A stretch of DNA of 34,613 bases from Nitrosovibrio sp. Nv4 (GCA_943330455.2 CALQHT020000030.1:1-34613), one strand, 5' to 3'; positions 7,899 to 16,329 are shown, counted from the stretch's first letter. The notes: a model not told the origin generated them from the letters alone. Numbers and translations are program-made.

Positions 7899-9800
7899 CT
7901 AACAATCCGCGACCCATTGCCATGCATTGCCGAGCATGTCTTTCAGTTCGAAACCGTTGGCGGGGAAAGTCCCAACTGGCGAGGTGCCCTTGTAGCCGTC
8001 ATCGCAGGCGAAATAAGTTCCAAGATCCTTCCTCGCCGCATCGAGGCTACCGGCCAGAGATCCATCAGAAACATTGGCATACCGGCAGGCATTGTCCGAA
8101 TCCCAATACCGCGCGGGCGACGACGTCTTCATCACCCGCTCCCCCCTCGCCGCATACTCCCACTCCACCTCGCTCGGCAGCCGATATGGCCCAGTGGCAT
8201 TGCCCTTGTTAAGCCATCTCAGATAGGCCATCGCGTCGTCATAACTGGTACACACGATCGGATGCTGGTCCTTGTTGCCGACCGCCTTGTTCAAAGCATC
8301 GTCGAACGAGGCGAGGCATTTATCGATGGCATCGCGCGAGGCCTTGGGGAACGGCGAAGTCTTGTTGTCCATGAACACCGCAAACTGCGCCCGGGTGACA
8401 TGCGTGCGACCGAGATAGAATGGCTGCTGCACCGGCACCGCGCGCCGCTCACCGCCGGTTCGCGCCCAATCGGGAACCTTTTCCCTGTCGTTCTCCGCCT
8501 TGGTGACACCCAGGTTGACCATGCCAGCCGGGATCAGCACGAGTTCGAATTCGGGGCAGGTGTCGCAACCTTTAGCCCGGATGGCAGTGAACGGAGCAGG
8601 TTCCGGTTTGGCCGCCTGCGGTGGGTCCGGCGGTTTTGCCTGCGGCTTGGGGTCCGCGGCAGGCTGAGTGGTCAGCGCCGGAGGCTGGGGCGTGGCATCC
8701 GGTGATGGTGTCGGCGAAGGTTTCACCTGTGCGTCGGGTGCGGCAGCGGTTGCCGGCGCCGGAGGGTTCGCGGCTGGCTTCGGACCGGGGGAAGGAGCGG
8801 GCGTAGATGAAGGGGCCGCGGCAGGTGACGTCACCATCGCGACCTGGCCTGCTGGCTGATGTCCCGGGCCGATAAGGCCAGTCACCCAGACGCCCAAGAC
8901 AGCCAACACCGCCACCCCCGCCAGCCCCAGCATGGCCCGGCCCGGGAACGCTCGGCCCGTCGAGGTCCGTCCCGCTGTCGGTGTCGCAGCGAGAAAAGCA
9001 AGGTCGCCGACAAGGTCGGAAGTCAGCGATGTACCGCCGGATACCCGACCGCCACCCGCGGACCCCACCCCACCGAGCGAGGCGCCGCCGCCGAGCGAAG
9101 ACTGTGGCGATGATGCGGGATTGGCGGGGGCGACGGGTGCGGGGGGCGGCGCGGCCCCGCCCGCGACGGTACCGGAAAGCTCGGCGCCCGCAGGTGGGGG
9201 AGGGCCGATGAACGTGGTGCCCGCAGCGCCGGGGATCGCCACGGGTCCAGCGTTCCGCGACGACCGCGCCAGCCACGGTTTCCGCAGCGCGGCGTCGATG
9301 TCCTTCGCCAACGCGCCGATCCGCAGTGCGACATCCTCGCGTTCCTGGTCCCGGTTGCGCAGGTCGTGGAACTTGGTGCCCTGGCGGGACCGCAGCAGTT
9401 TCAGCACCTCCGGGTCCAGGCAGTCCGCCGATTGGATCGGCTGGACGTAGGATGTATCAATGTAATGGAACGGGAAAATCAGGTCGTTGCGGCCAAGTTC
9501 GATCTCGCGCTGGCGGAACAGCATCACTTCCTTGCAGCACATCTCGCTGTGCAGGAAGCCCGGGGTGACGATTGGGTTGAAGAACAAAGAACGGTCGATC
9601 GCCTGGTGGATCTGTTCCAGCCAGTCGGTGCCGCGCGGGATGAATTCCTCATCCTGCAGGATATCCACAATCGGACGGCCGACCAGAAGTTGCAGTTGCC
9701 GTTTCAGTCGCAGGCGGATGCGGGTCAGTTCACGATCGGAATTCTCGTCGTCGGAGCGGGTATAGCTCCAGAACCCGACCGGCCCTTCAGGTTCCGCCAC
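7899..9800 (-). CDS. TIR domain - proline-rich linker - membrane segment - FGE/C-type-lectin-fold protein, ending at an in-frame TAG
   Basis: The 633-residue product has four parts. Residues 7-165 form a TIR-like domain: FWSYTRSDDEN at the first strand, DEEFIPRGTDW, and SEMCCKEVMLF with Glu91 in the position of the NADase glutamate. Residues 200-240 are Pro/Ala/Gly linker. Residues 289-311 are one hydrophobic membrane helix. Residues 315-403 are a Pro/Ala/Lys spacer. From 416 an FGE-sulfatase (SUMF1) domain begins with LVLIPAGMVNLG, with YRLPSEVEWEYAARG and DMLGNAWQWVADC at the end. True FGE continues for about 60 residues past ADC; here a TAG intervenes. The layout suggests a cytoplasmic TIR effector tethered to an external ligand-binding lectin fold. 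No catalytic CxPSR motif of real FGE is seen. Confidence 0.8.
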   Translation of the reverse strand: MAEPEGPVGFWSYTRSDDENSDRELTRIRLRLKRQLQLLVGRPIVDILQDEEFIPRGTDWLEQIHQAIDRSLFFNPIVTPGFLHSEMCCKEVMLFRQREIELGRNDLIFPFHYIDTSYVQPIQSADCLDPEVLKLLRSRQGTKFHDLRNRDQEREDVALRIGALAKDIDAALRKPWLARSSRNAGPVAIPGAAGTTFIGPPPPAGAELSGTVAGGAAPPPAPVAPANPASSPQSSLGGGASLGGVGSAGGGRVSGGTSLTSDLVGDLAFLAATPTAGRTSTGRAFPGRAMLGLAGVAVLAVLGVWVTGLIGPGHQPAGQVAMVTSPAAAPSSTPAPSPGPKPAANPPAPATAAAPDAQVKPSPTPSPDATPQPPALTTQPAADPKPQAKPPDPPQAAKPEPAPFTAIRAKGCDTCPEFELVLIPAGMVNLGVTKAENDREKVPDWARTGGERRAVPVQQPFYLGRTHVTRAQFAVFMDNKTSPFPKASRDAIDKCLASFDDALNKAVGNKDQHPIVCTSYDDAMAYLRWLNKGNATGPYRLPSEVEWEYAARGERVMKTSSPARYWDSDNACRYANVSDGSLAGSLDAARKDLGTYFACDDGYKGTSPVGTFPANGFELKDMLGNAWQWVADC

Positions 9801-9933
9801 TGTTGCCCCTCTCCCGCCACTCCGGTCCCTCTCCGGCGTTGCCTCGGACTATAGGGGCGTTAAGGCTGGGAGGGAACCGGGTAGCCATGGATCGGTCGGA
9901 TTGGCAGGCGATCCATGACTGTTGCAGGTCGTT

Positions 9934-10512
9934 CTACGCACCGGTCTCCGCATCAGGGTCCGACGGGAACGCAATCCCCTCATACAATTCCGTCAGAGAA
10001 ATAACGACGCCGATTTCCGGCATCGACAGGTCCGCGTCACCGATCAGCACATCCGCCACCCAATCGTTCCCAGATCGAGCATAGACCGTCGCCGCCTGTC
10101 GCGTCTGTTCCAGGATCACGTAGCGCTGGATCGACGGGGTCAGCCGATACTCCCGGTACTTCCCGATCCGGTCGGTATAGGATGTGCTCGGACTCAGGAT
10201 CTCGAACACCACGACGGGATCGGTCACGACCTGTGTTCCCCGTAGTGGCGTCGAGCACAATACGAAGGCGTCCGGATAGCGAATGGACCCTGAGACCAGA
10301 ACTTTCAGTCGACTGCCCACCACGCGGCACCGGCCGCCGCGAAGCCTGTTCCCCAAAGCAGCGATCAGATTGACCTGAATGAACGCATGATCCGTCGTCC
10401 CGCCGGCCCTGGCGACTGGCCGGACTCCGTCGAACTCATACGGGAGTTCCTGGCGTTCTTCCCACGCCAGGAACTCAGCAAGCGTCATGGGTTTGAGCAG
10501 GTCGGAACTCAT
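9934..10512 (-). CDS. Uma2 family endonuclease-like protein (copy 2)
   Basis: At 192 residues it has the same length as the copy at 6451-7029 and aligns end to end without gaps, roughly two-thirds identical by eye: MTLAEFLAWE, YEFDG, SIRYPDAFV (Asp81), VVFEILSPSTS (Glu104), ELYEGIAFPSDPD. The ATG at 10512 is chosen because it matches the paralogue; the open frame continues upstream but has no family sequence. It lies just upstream of the TIR gene on the same strand, so the two Uma2 copies form a direct repeat around the DGR relic. Its molecular role is unknown. Confidence 0.87.
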   Translation of the reverse strand: MSSDLLKPMTLAEFLAWEERQELPYEFDGVRPVARAGGTTDHAFIQVNLIAALGNRLRGGRCRVVGSRLKVLVSGSIRYPDAFVLCSTPLRGTQVVTDPVVVFEILSPSTSYTDRIGKYREYRLTPSIQRYVILEQTRQAATVYARSGNDWVADVLIGDADLSMPEIGVVISLTELYEGIAFPSDPDAETGA

Positions 10513-10538
10513 GACCCGATCAGAGCACTCCCGCCCTG

Positions 10539-11705
10539 TCAGTAACTCCGCGGCATCCCCAACACATGCTCCGCCACATACGACAGAATCAAATTCGTGC
10601 TGATCGGCGCCACCTGATACAGCCGCGTCTCGCGGAACTTCCGCTCCACGTCGTATTCTTCCGCGAACCCGAACCCACCATGAGTCTGAATACAAGCCTC
10701 CGCCGCGGCCCAGGCAGCATCGGCGGCCAGCATCTTGCCCATATTGGCTTCCTCGCCCGGAGTCTGCCCCGCCTCGAACTTCGCCAAACCCGCCTGCACC
10801 ATCAACTCCGCCGCCCGCATCTGAGCGTAAGCCCGCGCGATCGGGAACTGAATGCCCTGGTTCTGGCCGATCGGACGGCCGAACACCACGCGCTCGCGCG
10901 CGTAATCCGCCGCCTTCTTGATGAACCAACGCGCATCGCCAATGCATTCCGCCGCGATCAGCAGGCGTTCGGCGTTCATCCCGTCCAGGATGTAACGAAA
11001 CCCACGGCCTTCCTTGCCGATCAGATTGGCGGCCGGAACGATCATGTTGTCGAAGAAAATCTGCGTGGAATTATGGTTCATCATCGTGCGGATGGGGGTG
11101 ATGGTCATCCCCTTGCCCAATGTTTCCCGCATGTCGACCACGAAAGTGGACAGGCCCTCGGTGCGCTTCTCCACCTTGTCCCGAGACGTCGTCCGGGCCA
11201 GCAACAGCATCAGGTCGGAATGTTCCGCTCGACTTGTCCAGACCTTCTGTCCATTCACCACGTAATGATCGCCGTCCAGACGAGCAAACGTGCGCAGCGA
11301 CGTCGTATCGGTGCCGCTGGTCGGCTCGGTCACGCCGAAGGCTTGCAGGCGAAGCGCGCCGGTGGCGATGCCGGGCAGGTATTGGCGCTTCTGGTCCTCG
11401 GAGCCGTGCCGCAGGATGGTGCCCATGATATACATCTGGGCGTGGCAGGCGGCGGCGTTGCAGCCCTCGGCGTGGATGGTTTCCAGGATCGCCGCGCCGG
11501 CGGACAGGGGCAGGCCGGCGCCGCCATATTCCTCGGGGATCAGGGCGCCCAGGTAGCCGGCCTCGGTCAATGCGCGCACGAACGCGGTGGGATAGGCGCG
11601 CTCCTGATCCAGCTTGCGCCAGTATTCGCCGGGGTAACGGGCACAAAGCTTCGCCACCTCCTCCCGGATTTCGGTATGGGGGTCAACGAGCCGAGGCTGG
11701 TCCAT
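10539..11705 (-). CDS. acyl-CoA dehydrogenase family protein
   Basis: This 388-residue flavoprotein has the standard three-part fold: a helical N-domain (IPEEYGGAGLPLS), a beta-domain (FGVTEPTSGTDTTSLRTFA, VVNGQKVWTS) and a C-terminal helical domain (RVVFGRPIGQNQGIQFPIA, THGGFGFAEEYDVERKFRETRLYQVAPIS). It should oxidise an acyl-CoA at alpha-beta, passing electrons to ETF. The medium-chain-type catalytic Glu in YEGT is replaced (YQVAPIS), but Glu246 in NAERLLI aligns with the catalytic base position of isovaleryl-CoA dehydrogenases. A short or branched acyl substrate is therefore plausible. GGAGAG lies upstream of the ATG. The nearest neighbours give no pathway. Confidence 0.9.
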   Translation of the reverse strand: MDQPRLVDPHTEIREEVAKLCARYPGEYWRKLDQERAYPTAFVRALTEAGYLGALIPEEYGGAGLPLSAGAAILETIHAEGCNAAACHAQMYIMGTILRHGSEDQKRQYLPGIATGALRLQAFGVTEPTSGTDTTSLRTFARLDGDHYVVNGQKVWTSRAEHSDLMLLLARTTSRDKVEKRTEGLSTFVVDMRETLGKGMTITPIRTMMNHNSTQIFFDNMIVPAANLIGKEGRGFRYILDGMNAERLLIAAECIGDARWFIKKAADYARERVVFGRPIGQNQGIQFPIARAYAQMRAAELMVQAGLAKFEAGQTPGEEANMGKMLAADAAWAAAEACIQTHGGFGFAEEYDVERKFRETRLYQVAPISTNLILSYVAEHVLGMPRSY

Positions 11706-11840
11706 GCTGCTCTCCGAACGCCGCCGCGGGGGCGGGCAGGTCTGTGGTGGGTCTGCGATCGGCCGGTCTTAGGGCGGCGGCCGGGTGGGGTGCAAGCCAA
11801 GGCCGATCGGGCGGACGCCCCCTCAGCCCATCCGCAGCCA

Positions 11841-12200
11841 TTATTTCGCGGTCAACCGCTGTACCGAGCCAACGTAGCGCCGCACGGGGTCGCCGGCTTG
11901 CCCTTTGGACACCCCCACGATCATCTCGGTGACCGCGGCCCCCAAGGCGTGCACGGCCTGGTGCCGATCCAGACCGCCGGCCACCAGACCGCGCAGTTTC
12001 CGCGCCACCTCGGGCGGATCGTTCAGCGCTACCTGATTCTCGACAACGGTATGAATCGTGGCATGGAGCACCATGTTTCCCGCGGTTTCACCCGCGGTCC
12101 GATGGTATTTCTCCACCAGTGCGGTGCGGGCCGACTCATCCAACGCCAGCCATTCAGCCGGGTCGGGGGCGATAGACGGGTCATAGGAATGGATGGTCAT
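11841..12200 (-). CDS. small protein resembling DUF1841 (copy 1)
   Basis: 119 residues. It starts MTIHSYDPSIAPDPAEWLALDE and contains a histidine-rich helical core, VLHATIHTVVENQVAL...GLDRHQAVHALG. The core resembles DUF1841 proteins (MHLAIREQL...GDRHEAEHAI), a family of unknown function; the call is from memory. GTAGGAG lies 8 bases before the ATG. It follows its longer paralogue by 24 bp and is probably co-transcribed. The two share the SYDP..PDP..W.ALD opening and the histidine core but differ at the C-terminus. Confidence 0.65.
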   Translation of the reverse strand: MTIHSYDPSIAPDPAEWLALDESARTALVEKYHRTAGETAGNMVLHATIHTVVENQVALNDPPEVARKLRGLVAGGLDRHQAVHALGAAVTEMIVGVSKGQAGDPVRRYVGSVQRLTAK

Positions 12201-12224
12201 CGGTCATCTCCTACGTTTCCATGC

Positions 12225-12614
12225 CTACATTGTCAGGGCCATGTATTTCCGTGCGTTCATCCGGCGCAGTTCCCTGAAATACCGCTCGTTCTGGTCGTCC
12301 CGCCGCGTGGTGTCCCGCGACAGCCGATACATGTGGCGCGACACGACAATGGCAATCGCGTGCACCGCGTGGTGGCGATCGAGCCCCTGCGCTATCAATT
12401 GCCGCAGCCGCTCCCGCACCGGCTCCATGGTCGCATCCATCGCCACCTGGTTTTCGACGATCGCGTGCAGGGTACAATGCATCTGCTCGTTCACGCCGCG
12501 GTCCCCGATGCTGTGATGATAGTCTCGCACCAGTGCAACCCGAGCCTCCGCGTCCAACGCCATCCACGCGACGGGGTCGGGCGGGTTCAGAGGGTCATAG
12601 GAATCAATCGCCAT
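12225..12614 (-). CDS. small protein resembling DUF1841 (copy 2)
   Basis: 129 residues from the ATG at 12614 (MAIDSYDPLNPPDPVAWMALD). This start mirrors the paralogue and is preceded by AAGGA. The core MHCTLHAIVENQVAM...GLDRHHAVHAIAIVVS repeats the His-rich pattern. The C-terminus adds a basic tail, NERYFRELRRMNARKYM, absent from copy 1. The conserved histidines could bind metal, but this is speculation. An upstream-extended frame exists without family sequence. It is divergent from the aldolase gene with 104 bp between the starts. Confidence 0.65.
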   Translation of the reverse strand: MAIDSYDPLNPPDPVAWMALDAEARVALVRDYHHSIGDRGVNEQMHCTLHAIVENQVAMDATMEPVRERLRQLIAQGLDRHHAVHAIAIVVSRHMYRLSRDTTRRDDQNERYFRELRRMNARKYMALTM

Positions 12615-12718
12615 CAAATGCATCCTTGGTGCAAACACGGGGGCCATCATGCCGACCCGGCCCGCCACCCGGCAAGCCGTTGGATCAGACAACGCCAAAC
12701 CACCAGAAGGAGACGACC

Positions 12719-13480
12719 ATGCTGAAACAGTCGCTGCAAACCAATGGCCGCGCGTTCGGCGCCATGGTCATGGAATTCCTGACACCAGGCATGCCAGCCA
12801 TCATCGCCGCCACCGGCGCCGAATTCGCCCTGTTCGACATGGAACACACCGGCGCCACCCTGGAAACCATGAAATCCATGGTCGCCGGCTGCCGAGGCCT
12901 CAACATCGCCCCCATCGTCCGCGTCCCCCGCGGCGAATACCACTTCATCGCCCGAGCCATGGATATCGGCGCGCATGGCATCATGGTGCCGATGGTCGGA
13001 TCGGCGAAAGAAGCCGCCCACATCGCGTCCTGCGCCCATTACCCGCCGGTCGGACAGCGCGGCGCCGCCTTCGGAGTCGCCCATGACGACTACAAGGCCA
13101 CCGATCCCGCCACCGCCATGGCCCGCGCCGCCGCCCGCACCCTGGTGATCGCGCAGATCGAAACCGTCGAGGGCCTCAATGACGTCGAAGCCATCGCCGC
13201 AACCCCCAACGTCGACGTCATCTGGCTCGGCCATTTCGACCTGAGCAACTTCATGGGCATTCCCGGCCAATTCCAGCACCCGGATTTCCTGGCCGCGGTG
13301 CGCCGGGTGGTCGCGGCGGCGAAAGCGCACGGCAAGATTGCCGGGTTCATGGTGGCGAATGAGGCCTGGGCCCAGGAATACTGGCGCCACGGCTACCGGA
13401 TGCTGGCCTATGGCGTGGATCACCTGATCTACCAGGCCGCCCTGCGAGCCGGCCTGGACCGGATGCGCGCCCTTGAATAA
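12719..13480 (+). CDS. HpcH/HpaI aldolase/citrate lyase family protein
   Basis: This 253-residue TIM-barrel class II aldolase cleaves or condenses 2-keto-acid aldols with a divalent metal. Visible motifs are GAEFALFDMEHT, RVPRGEY (substrate-carboxylate Arg), GIMVPMV, QIETVEGLNDVEAIA (metal Glu) and IWLGHFDLSNFMG (metal Asp with the unusual His-Phe before it). AAGGAG sits 6 bases before the ATG at 12719, overriding a longer open frame. It starts a plus-strand run with an HIBADH-type reductase and a split TPP decarboxylase, enzymes that could handle the same C3/C4 keto and semialdehyde acids. Confidence 0.88.
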   Translation: MLKQSLQTNGRAFGAMVMEFLTPGMPAIIAATGAEFALFDMEHTGATLETMKSMVAGCRGLNIAPIVRVPRGEYHFIARAMDIGAHGIMVPMVGSAKEAAHIASCAHYPPVGQRGAAFGVAHDDYKATDPATAMARAAARTLVIAQIETVEGLNDVEAIAATPNVDVIWLGHFDLSNFMGIPGQFQHPDFLAAVRRVVAAAKAHGKIAGFMVANEAWAQEYWRHGYRMLAYGVDHLIYQAALRAGLDRMRALE

Positions 13481-13529
13481 TCCGACATCCGGTCATCCCA
13501 TCCCGTTCGGCCCGTGCTAGGATCGCCCC

Positions 13530-14114
13530 ATGGCTGCAGTCCGCAAATACGCCTTCGCCCGGATGACCGTCGATGAGTTCCTGTCCTGGGACCCCAAGGA
13601 CCGGTCTGGCCGGTTATGGCAACTGATCGATGGGGAGCCGGTGGCGATGGCGCCAGGCTCCGATATGCATGGGTCCATTCAGAGCGAAATCAGCGGCCTG
13701 CTGCGCGATCACCTGCTGCGAAAGGGTAGCCCATGCCGTGTCGTAACCACCCCCGGAATCGTCCCCCGCATTGGCGCCAACCGCAATTATCGTATTCCTG
13801 ACCTGGGTGTCACCTGCGCGCCTCCGTCGCGGGAACTCATGATACCCGACCCCGTCCTGCTGATCGAAATCCTCTCCCCGTCGAACGAGGCCGAAACCCG
13901 CGCCAATATCTGGGCCTACACGACGATCCCCTCGGTCCGGGAAATCCTCGCGGTCCGCTCCACCCGCATGGAAGCCGAACTGCTGCGCCGCCGCGACGAC
14001 GGCTCCTGGCCGGAGGAACCCGAGCTGATCGGTCCCGGCGCGAACCTGTCCCTGGTCAGCGTCGACTTCGTCACGCCTCTCGCCGCCTTCTATCGGACGA
14101 CCGAACTGGGCTGA
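13530..14114 (+). CDS. Uma2 family endonuclease-like protein (copy 3)
   Basis: The 194-residue Uma2/DUF820 protein has MTVDEFLSWD, GEPVAMAPGSDMHGSIQSEI, RIPDLGVTC with Asp91 and LLIEILSPSNEAET with Glu113. It is clearly more distant from the two minus-strand copies than they are from each other, so it represents another subfamily and not a recent duplicate. It sits alone on the plus strand between the aldolase and the reductase, 49 bp after the former. Its role is unknown. Confidence 0.85.
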   Translation: MAAVRKYAFARMTVDEFLSWDPKDRSGRLWQLIDGEPVAMAPGSDMHGSIQSEISGLLRDHLLRKGSPCRVVTTPGIVPRIGANRNYRIPDLGVTCAPPSRELMIPDPVLLIEILSPSNEAETRANIWAYTTIPSVREILAVRSTRMEAELLRRRDDGSWPEEPELIGPGANLSLVSVDFVTPLAAFYRTTELG

Positions 14115-14170
14115 CCCAATTTGCTTCCCGGACGCCCCAGGCTACCCTGCCGGAAACACGGAGGGACATC

Positions 14171-15064
14171 ATGGAAGCGGGATATCTAGGTGTCGGCAGC
14201 ATGGGCCAACCCATGGCCGGCAAGTTGCTGGATGGCGGTCACCAACTGACGATCCACGACGTCAACGAAGCCGCCATGCGGCCATTGCTGGATCGCCAGG
14301 CCCGGCGTGCCAACTCACCGAAGGAACTGGCGGATCAGTGCGAGATCGTCTTCGTCTCACTGCCCACCCTGGCCGTGTTCCGGCACATCGTGTTCGGCGA
14401 GAACGGCCTGCTGCAGGGCAACCGGATGAAGATCCTGGTCAACACCTGCACCGTCGGCGTGCCCTTCGTGAAGGAAATCGAAGCCGCCATGGCCGCCAAG
14501 GGCGTCACCGTGGTGGATTGTCCGATCTCCGGCGGTCCCACCGGCTCCCGAGATGGCACATTGTCGGTGATGGTGTCGGGCGACGCCAAGGCCATTGAGA
14601 CGATCCGTCCGATGATCTCGCTGTGGGGCCCCACCGTGACGATCGCCGGAGACAAACCCGGCGTCGCGCAGGTCCTTAAGCTGACCAACAACATCCTGTT
14701 CGCGGTCTCGCTGATGGCTGCGTCCGAGGCGTTCGTGATGGGCGCCAAAGGCGGGCTCGATCCGGAGCTGATGCTGACCGCGATCAACGCCGGCAGCGGC
14801 GCCAACCGTGCGACCCAGGTCATGATCCCCAACGCCGTGCTGACCCGCGGTTTCGACTACGGCGCCGCCATGCACATCCTCATGAAGGACATCGACCTCG
14901 CCATGGAACTCGGCGAGGAACTTGGCGTCCCCATGTGGGTCTGCCAGGCGGCGAGGCTGGTGTTCAAGCACGCGATGTTCACAAGGTCCCCCAACGACGA
15001 CATGACCACCGTCATCCAGTCGATCGAGCAAGGCGCCGGCTATGAACTTCCCAAGACACGCTGA
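14171..15064 (+). CDS. 3-hydroxyisobutyrate dehydrogenase / tartronate semialdehyde reductase family
   Basis: The 297-residue beta-hydroxyacid dehydrogenase has an N-terminal Rossmann fingerprint GVGSMG (7-12), the family signature DCPISGGPTGSRDGTL (116-131) and catalytic Lys170 in LKLTNN with Asn174. It oxidises or reduces a 3-hydroxy acid / semialdehyde pair with NAD(P). In bacteria an adjacent HpcH/HpaI aldolase plus this reductase often process tartronate semialdehyde or related C3 products, though the substrate is not fixed by sequence. GGAGGG lies upstream of the ATG. Confidence 0.88.
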   Translation: MEAGYLGVGSMGQPMAGKLLDGGHQLTIHDVNEAAMRPLLDRQARRANSPKELADQCEIVFVSLPTLAVFRHIVFGENGLLQGNRMKILVNTCTVGVPFVKEIEAAMAAKGVTVVDCPISGGPTGSRDGTLSVMVSGDAKAIETIRPMISLWGPTVTIAGDKPGVAQVLKLTNNILFAVSLMAASEAFVMGAKGGLDPELMLTAINAGSGANRATQVMIPNAVLTRGFDYGAAMHILMKDIDLAMELGEELGVPMWVCQAARLVFKHAMFTRSPNDDMTTVIQSIEQGAGYELPKTR

Positions 15065-15157
15065 TATGATGGGGAATTCCAGAGGCAACCCCGCCTTCCG
15101 AACGCGCGTCCGGCATGCGATCTTGCCGGACGCGACCACCAAATCAGGAGAAGTCCG

Positions 15158-15871
15158 ATGATCACCCTCTACGGCATGGGCAGCCCCAACGTCGTCAAAA
15201 TCTATATCGCGCTGGAGGAATTGGGCCTTCCCTACACCGTCGCGCCGGTCGATGTGTTTACCGGCAAGCAGTTCGACGCCGAATTCCTGAAAATGAACCC
15301 GAACGCGAAAGTGCCGGTCATCGTCGACAGCGACGGTCCCGGCGGCAAGCCGTGCACTCTGTTCGAGTCCGGCGCCATCCTGCTGTACTTGGCCGAAAAG
15401 ACCGGCAAGCTGCTGCCCGCCGACATGGCCGCGAAGTATGAGGCCATTCAGTGGATGATGGTCCAGATGACCACTGTCGGTCCGATGTTCGGCCAGCACG
15501 TCCACTTCACCCGCTTCGCCCCGGCCGGCAACGACTACTCGAAAAGCCGCTACGCCACCCAGGTGCATCGCGTGTTCGAGGTGATCGACCAGCGCCTGGC
15601 CGCCAGCCCCTATCTGGGCGGCGCGGAATACGGCCTCGCCGACATCGCCACCTATCCCTGGGCGCGGAATATCCCTGTCCTGCTGGGTGCCGATGCCGCC
15701 GCAAAATTCCCCAACGTGATGCGCTGGGTCGGCGTCATCAACGAACGTCCGGCCGTGAAGAAGGCCCTGGCGCAGGTGGACGACATCCGCGCCCGGACCA
15801 CGCAATTCGACAAGGCCCAGCCTCAGGATCTGGACAAACTGTTCGGCCGGGGCACCTTCGCCGCCGCTTGA
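15158..15871 (+). CDS. glutathione S-transferase family protein (Nu-class-like)
   Basis: 237 residues. The thioredoxin-fold N-domain has YGMGSPNVVKIYIALEELGLPYTV, the cis-proline motif NPNAKVPVIVD and the glutathione-gamma-Glu motif FESGAILLYLAEKTGKL. The all-helical C-domain contains YGLADIATYPWA, the N-capping box region. These match YfcG/YghU-type GSTs with thiol-transferase or disulfide-reductase activity. CAGGAG is 7 bases before the ATG. It is on the same strand as the reductase 93 bp upstream. Confidence 0.88.
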   Translation: MITLYGMGSPNVVKIYIALEELGLPYTVAPVDVFTGKQFDAEFLKMNPNAKVPVIVDSDGPGGKPCTLFESGAILLYLAEKTGKLLPADMAAKYEAIQWMMVQMTTVGPMFGQHVHFTRFAPAGNDYSKSRYATQVHRVFEVIDQRLAASPYLGGAEYGLADIATYPWARNIPVLLGADAAAKFPNVMRWVGVINERPAVKKALAQVDDIRARTTQFDKAQPQDLDKLFGRGTFAAA

Positions 15872-15993
15872 TCCGTCGGCAGCGCCTTGCCGCTTGAAAC
15901 CTTGCCGCTTGGTTCATTGGCAAAGCGTTAGCCATCCCATGCAACCCTGCGGGCAATGCGATCCCCTCGCATACACCCGTAGGAGTTGTAGAA

Positions 15994-16299
15994 ATGCCAG
16001 ACTCTCCGCTTGATCGACACTACCCCGGCCCCTATGATCGGGACATGGAACAACGCGTTGCCCGGCTGGAGGATGACATGCGCGAGATGAAAGCCTCCGT
16101 CGTGCGCCTGGAATCGTCGGTCCATGACGTTCGGCAAAGCACCGCCCGCATTGAAGCCATGTTCGCCGCCACCGCCCCCCATCTGGCGACCAAGGCCGAC
16201 CTCGCGGACAAGCCGACGAAGACCTATCTCTGGGGCGTAATGGCGGTTCTCCTGACCTCCTATGCCTCGGGCCTGGCCGCGCTCGCCATCCTGAAATAA
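15994..16299 (+). CDS. small coiled-coil membrane protein of unknown function
   Basis: 101 residues. Residues 18-55 have heptad-like charged and hydrophobic spacing (MEQRVARLEDDMREMKASVVRLESSV... in outline), predicting a coiled coil. Residues about 78-100 (YLWGVMAVLLTSYASGLAALAIL) form one membrane helix ending at the C-terminal lysine. The arrangement is an N-terminal cytoplasmic coiled coil with a C-terminal anchor, similar to many small unnamed alphaproteobacterial proteins. AGGAG lies 8 bases before the ATG. A start at M18 is possible. Confidence 0.7.
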   Translation: MPDSPLDRHYPGPYDRDMEQRVARLEDDMREMKASVVRLESSVHDVRQSTARIEAMFAATAPHLATKADLADKPTKTYLWGVMAVLLTSYASGLAALAILK

Positions 16300-16329
16300 C
16301 GTTGCGCGGTTGCATGGCTGGGTGACCGG

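Noticed and set aside
7899-7901. Selenocysteine-type recoding of the stop in the TIR-FGE gene
   Set aside because: selA and tRNA-Sec are in the window, but the codon is TAG, not TGA, so Sec insertion cannot read it.
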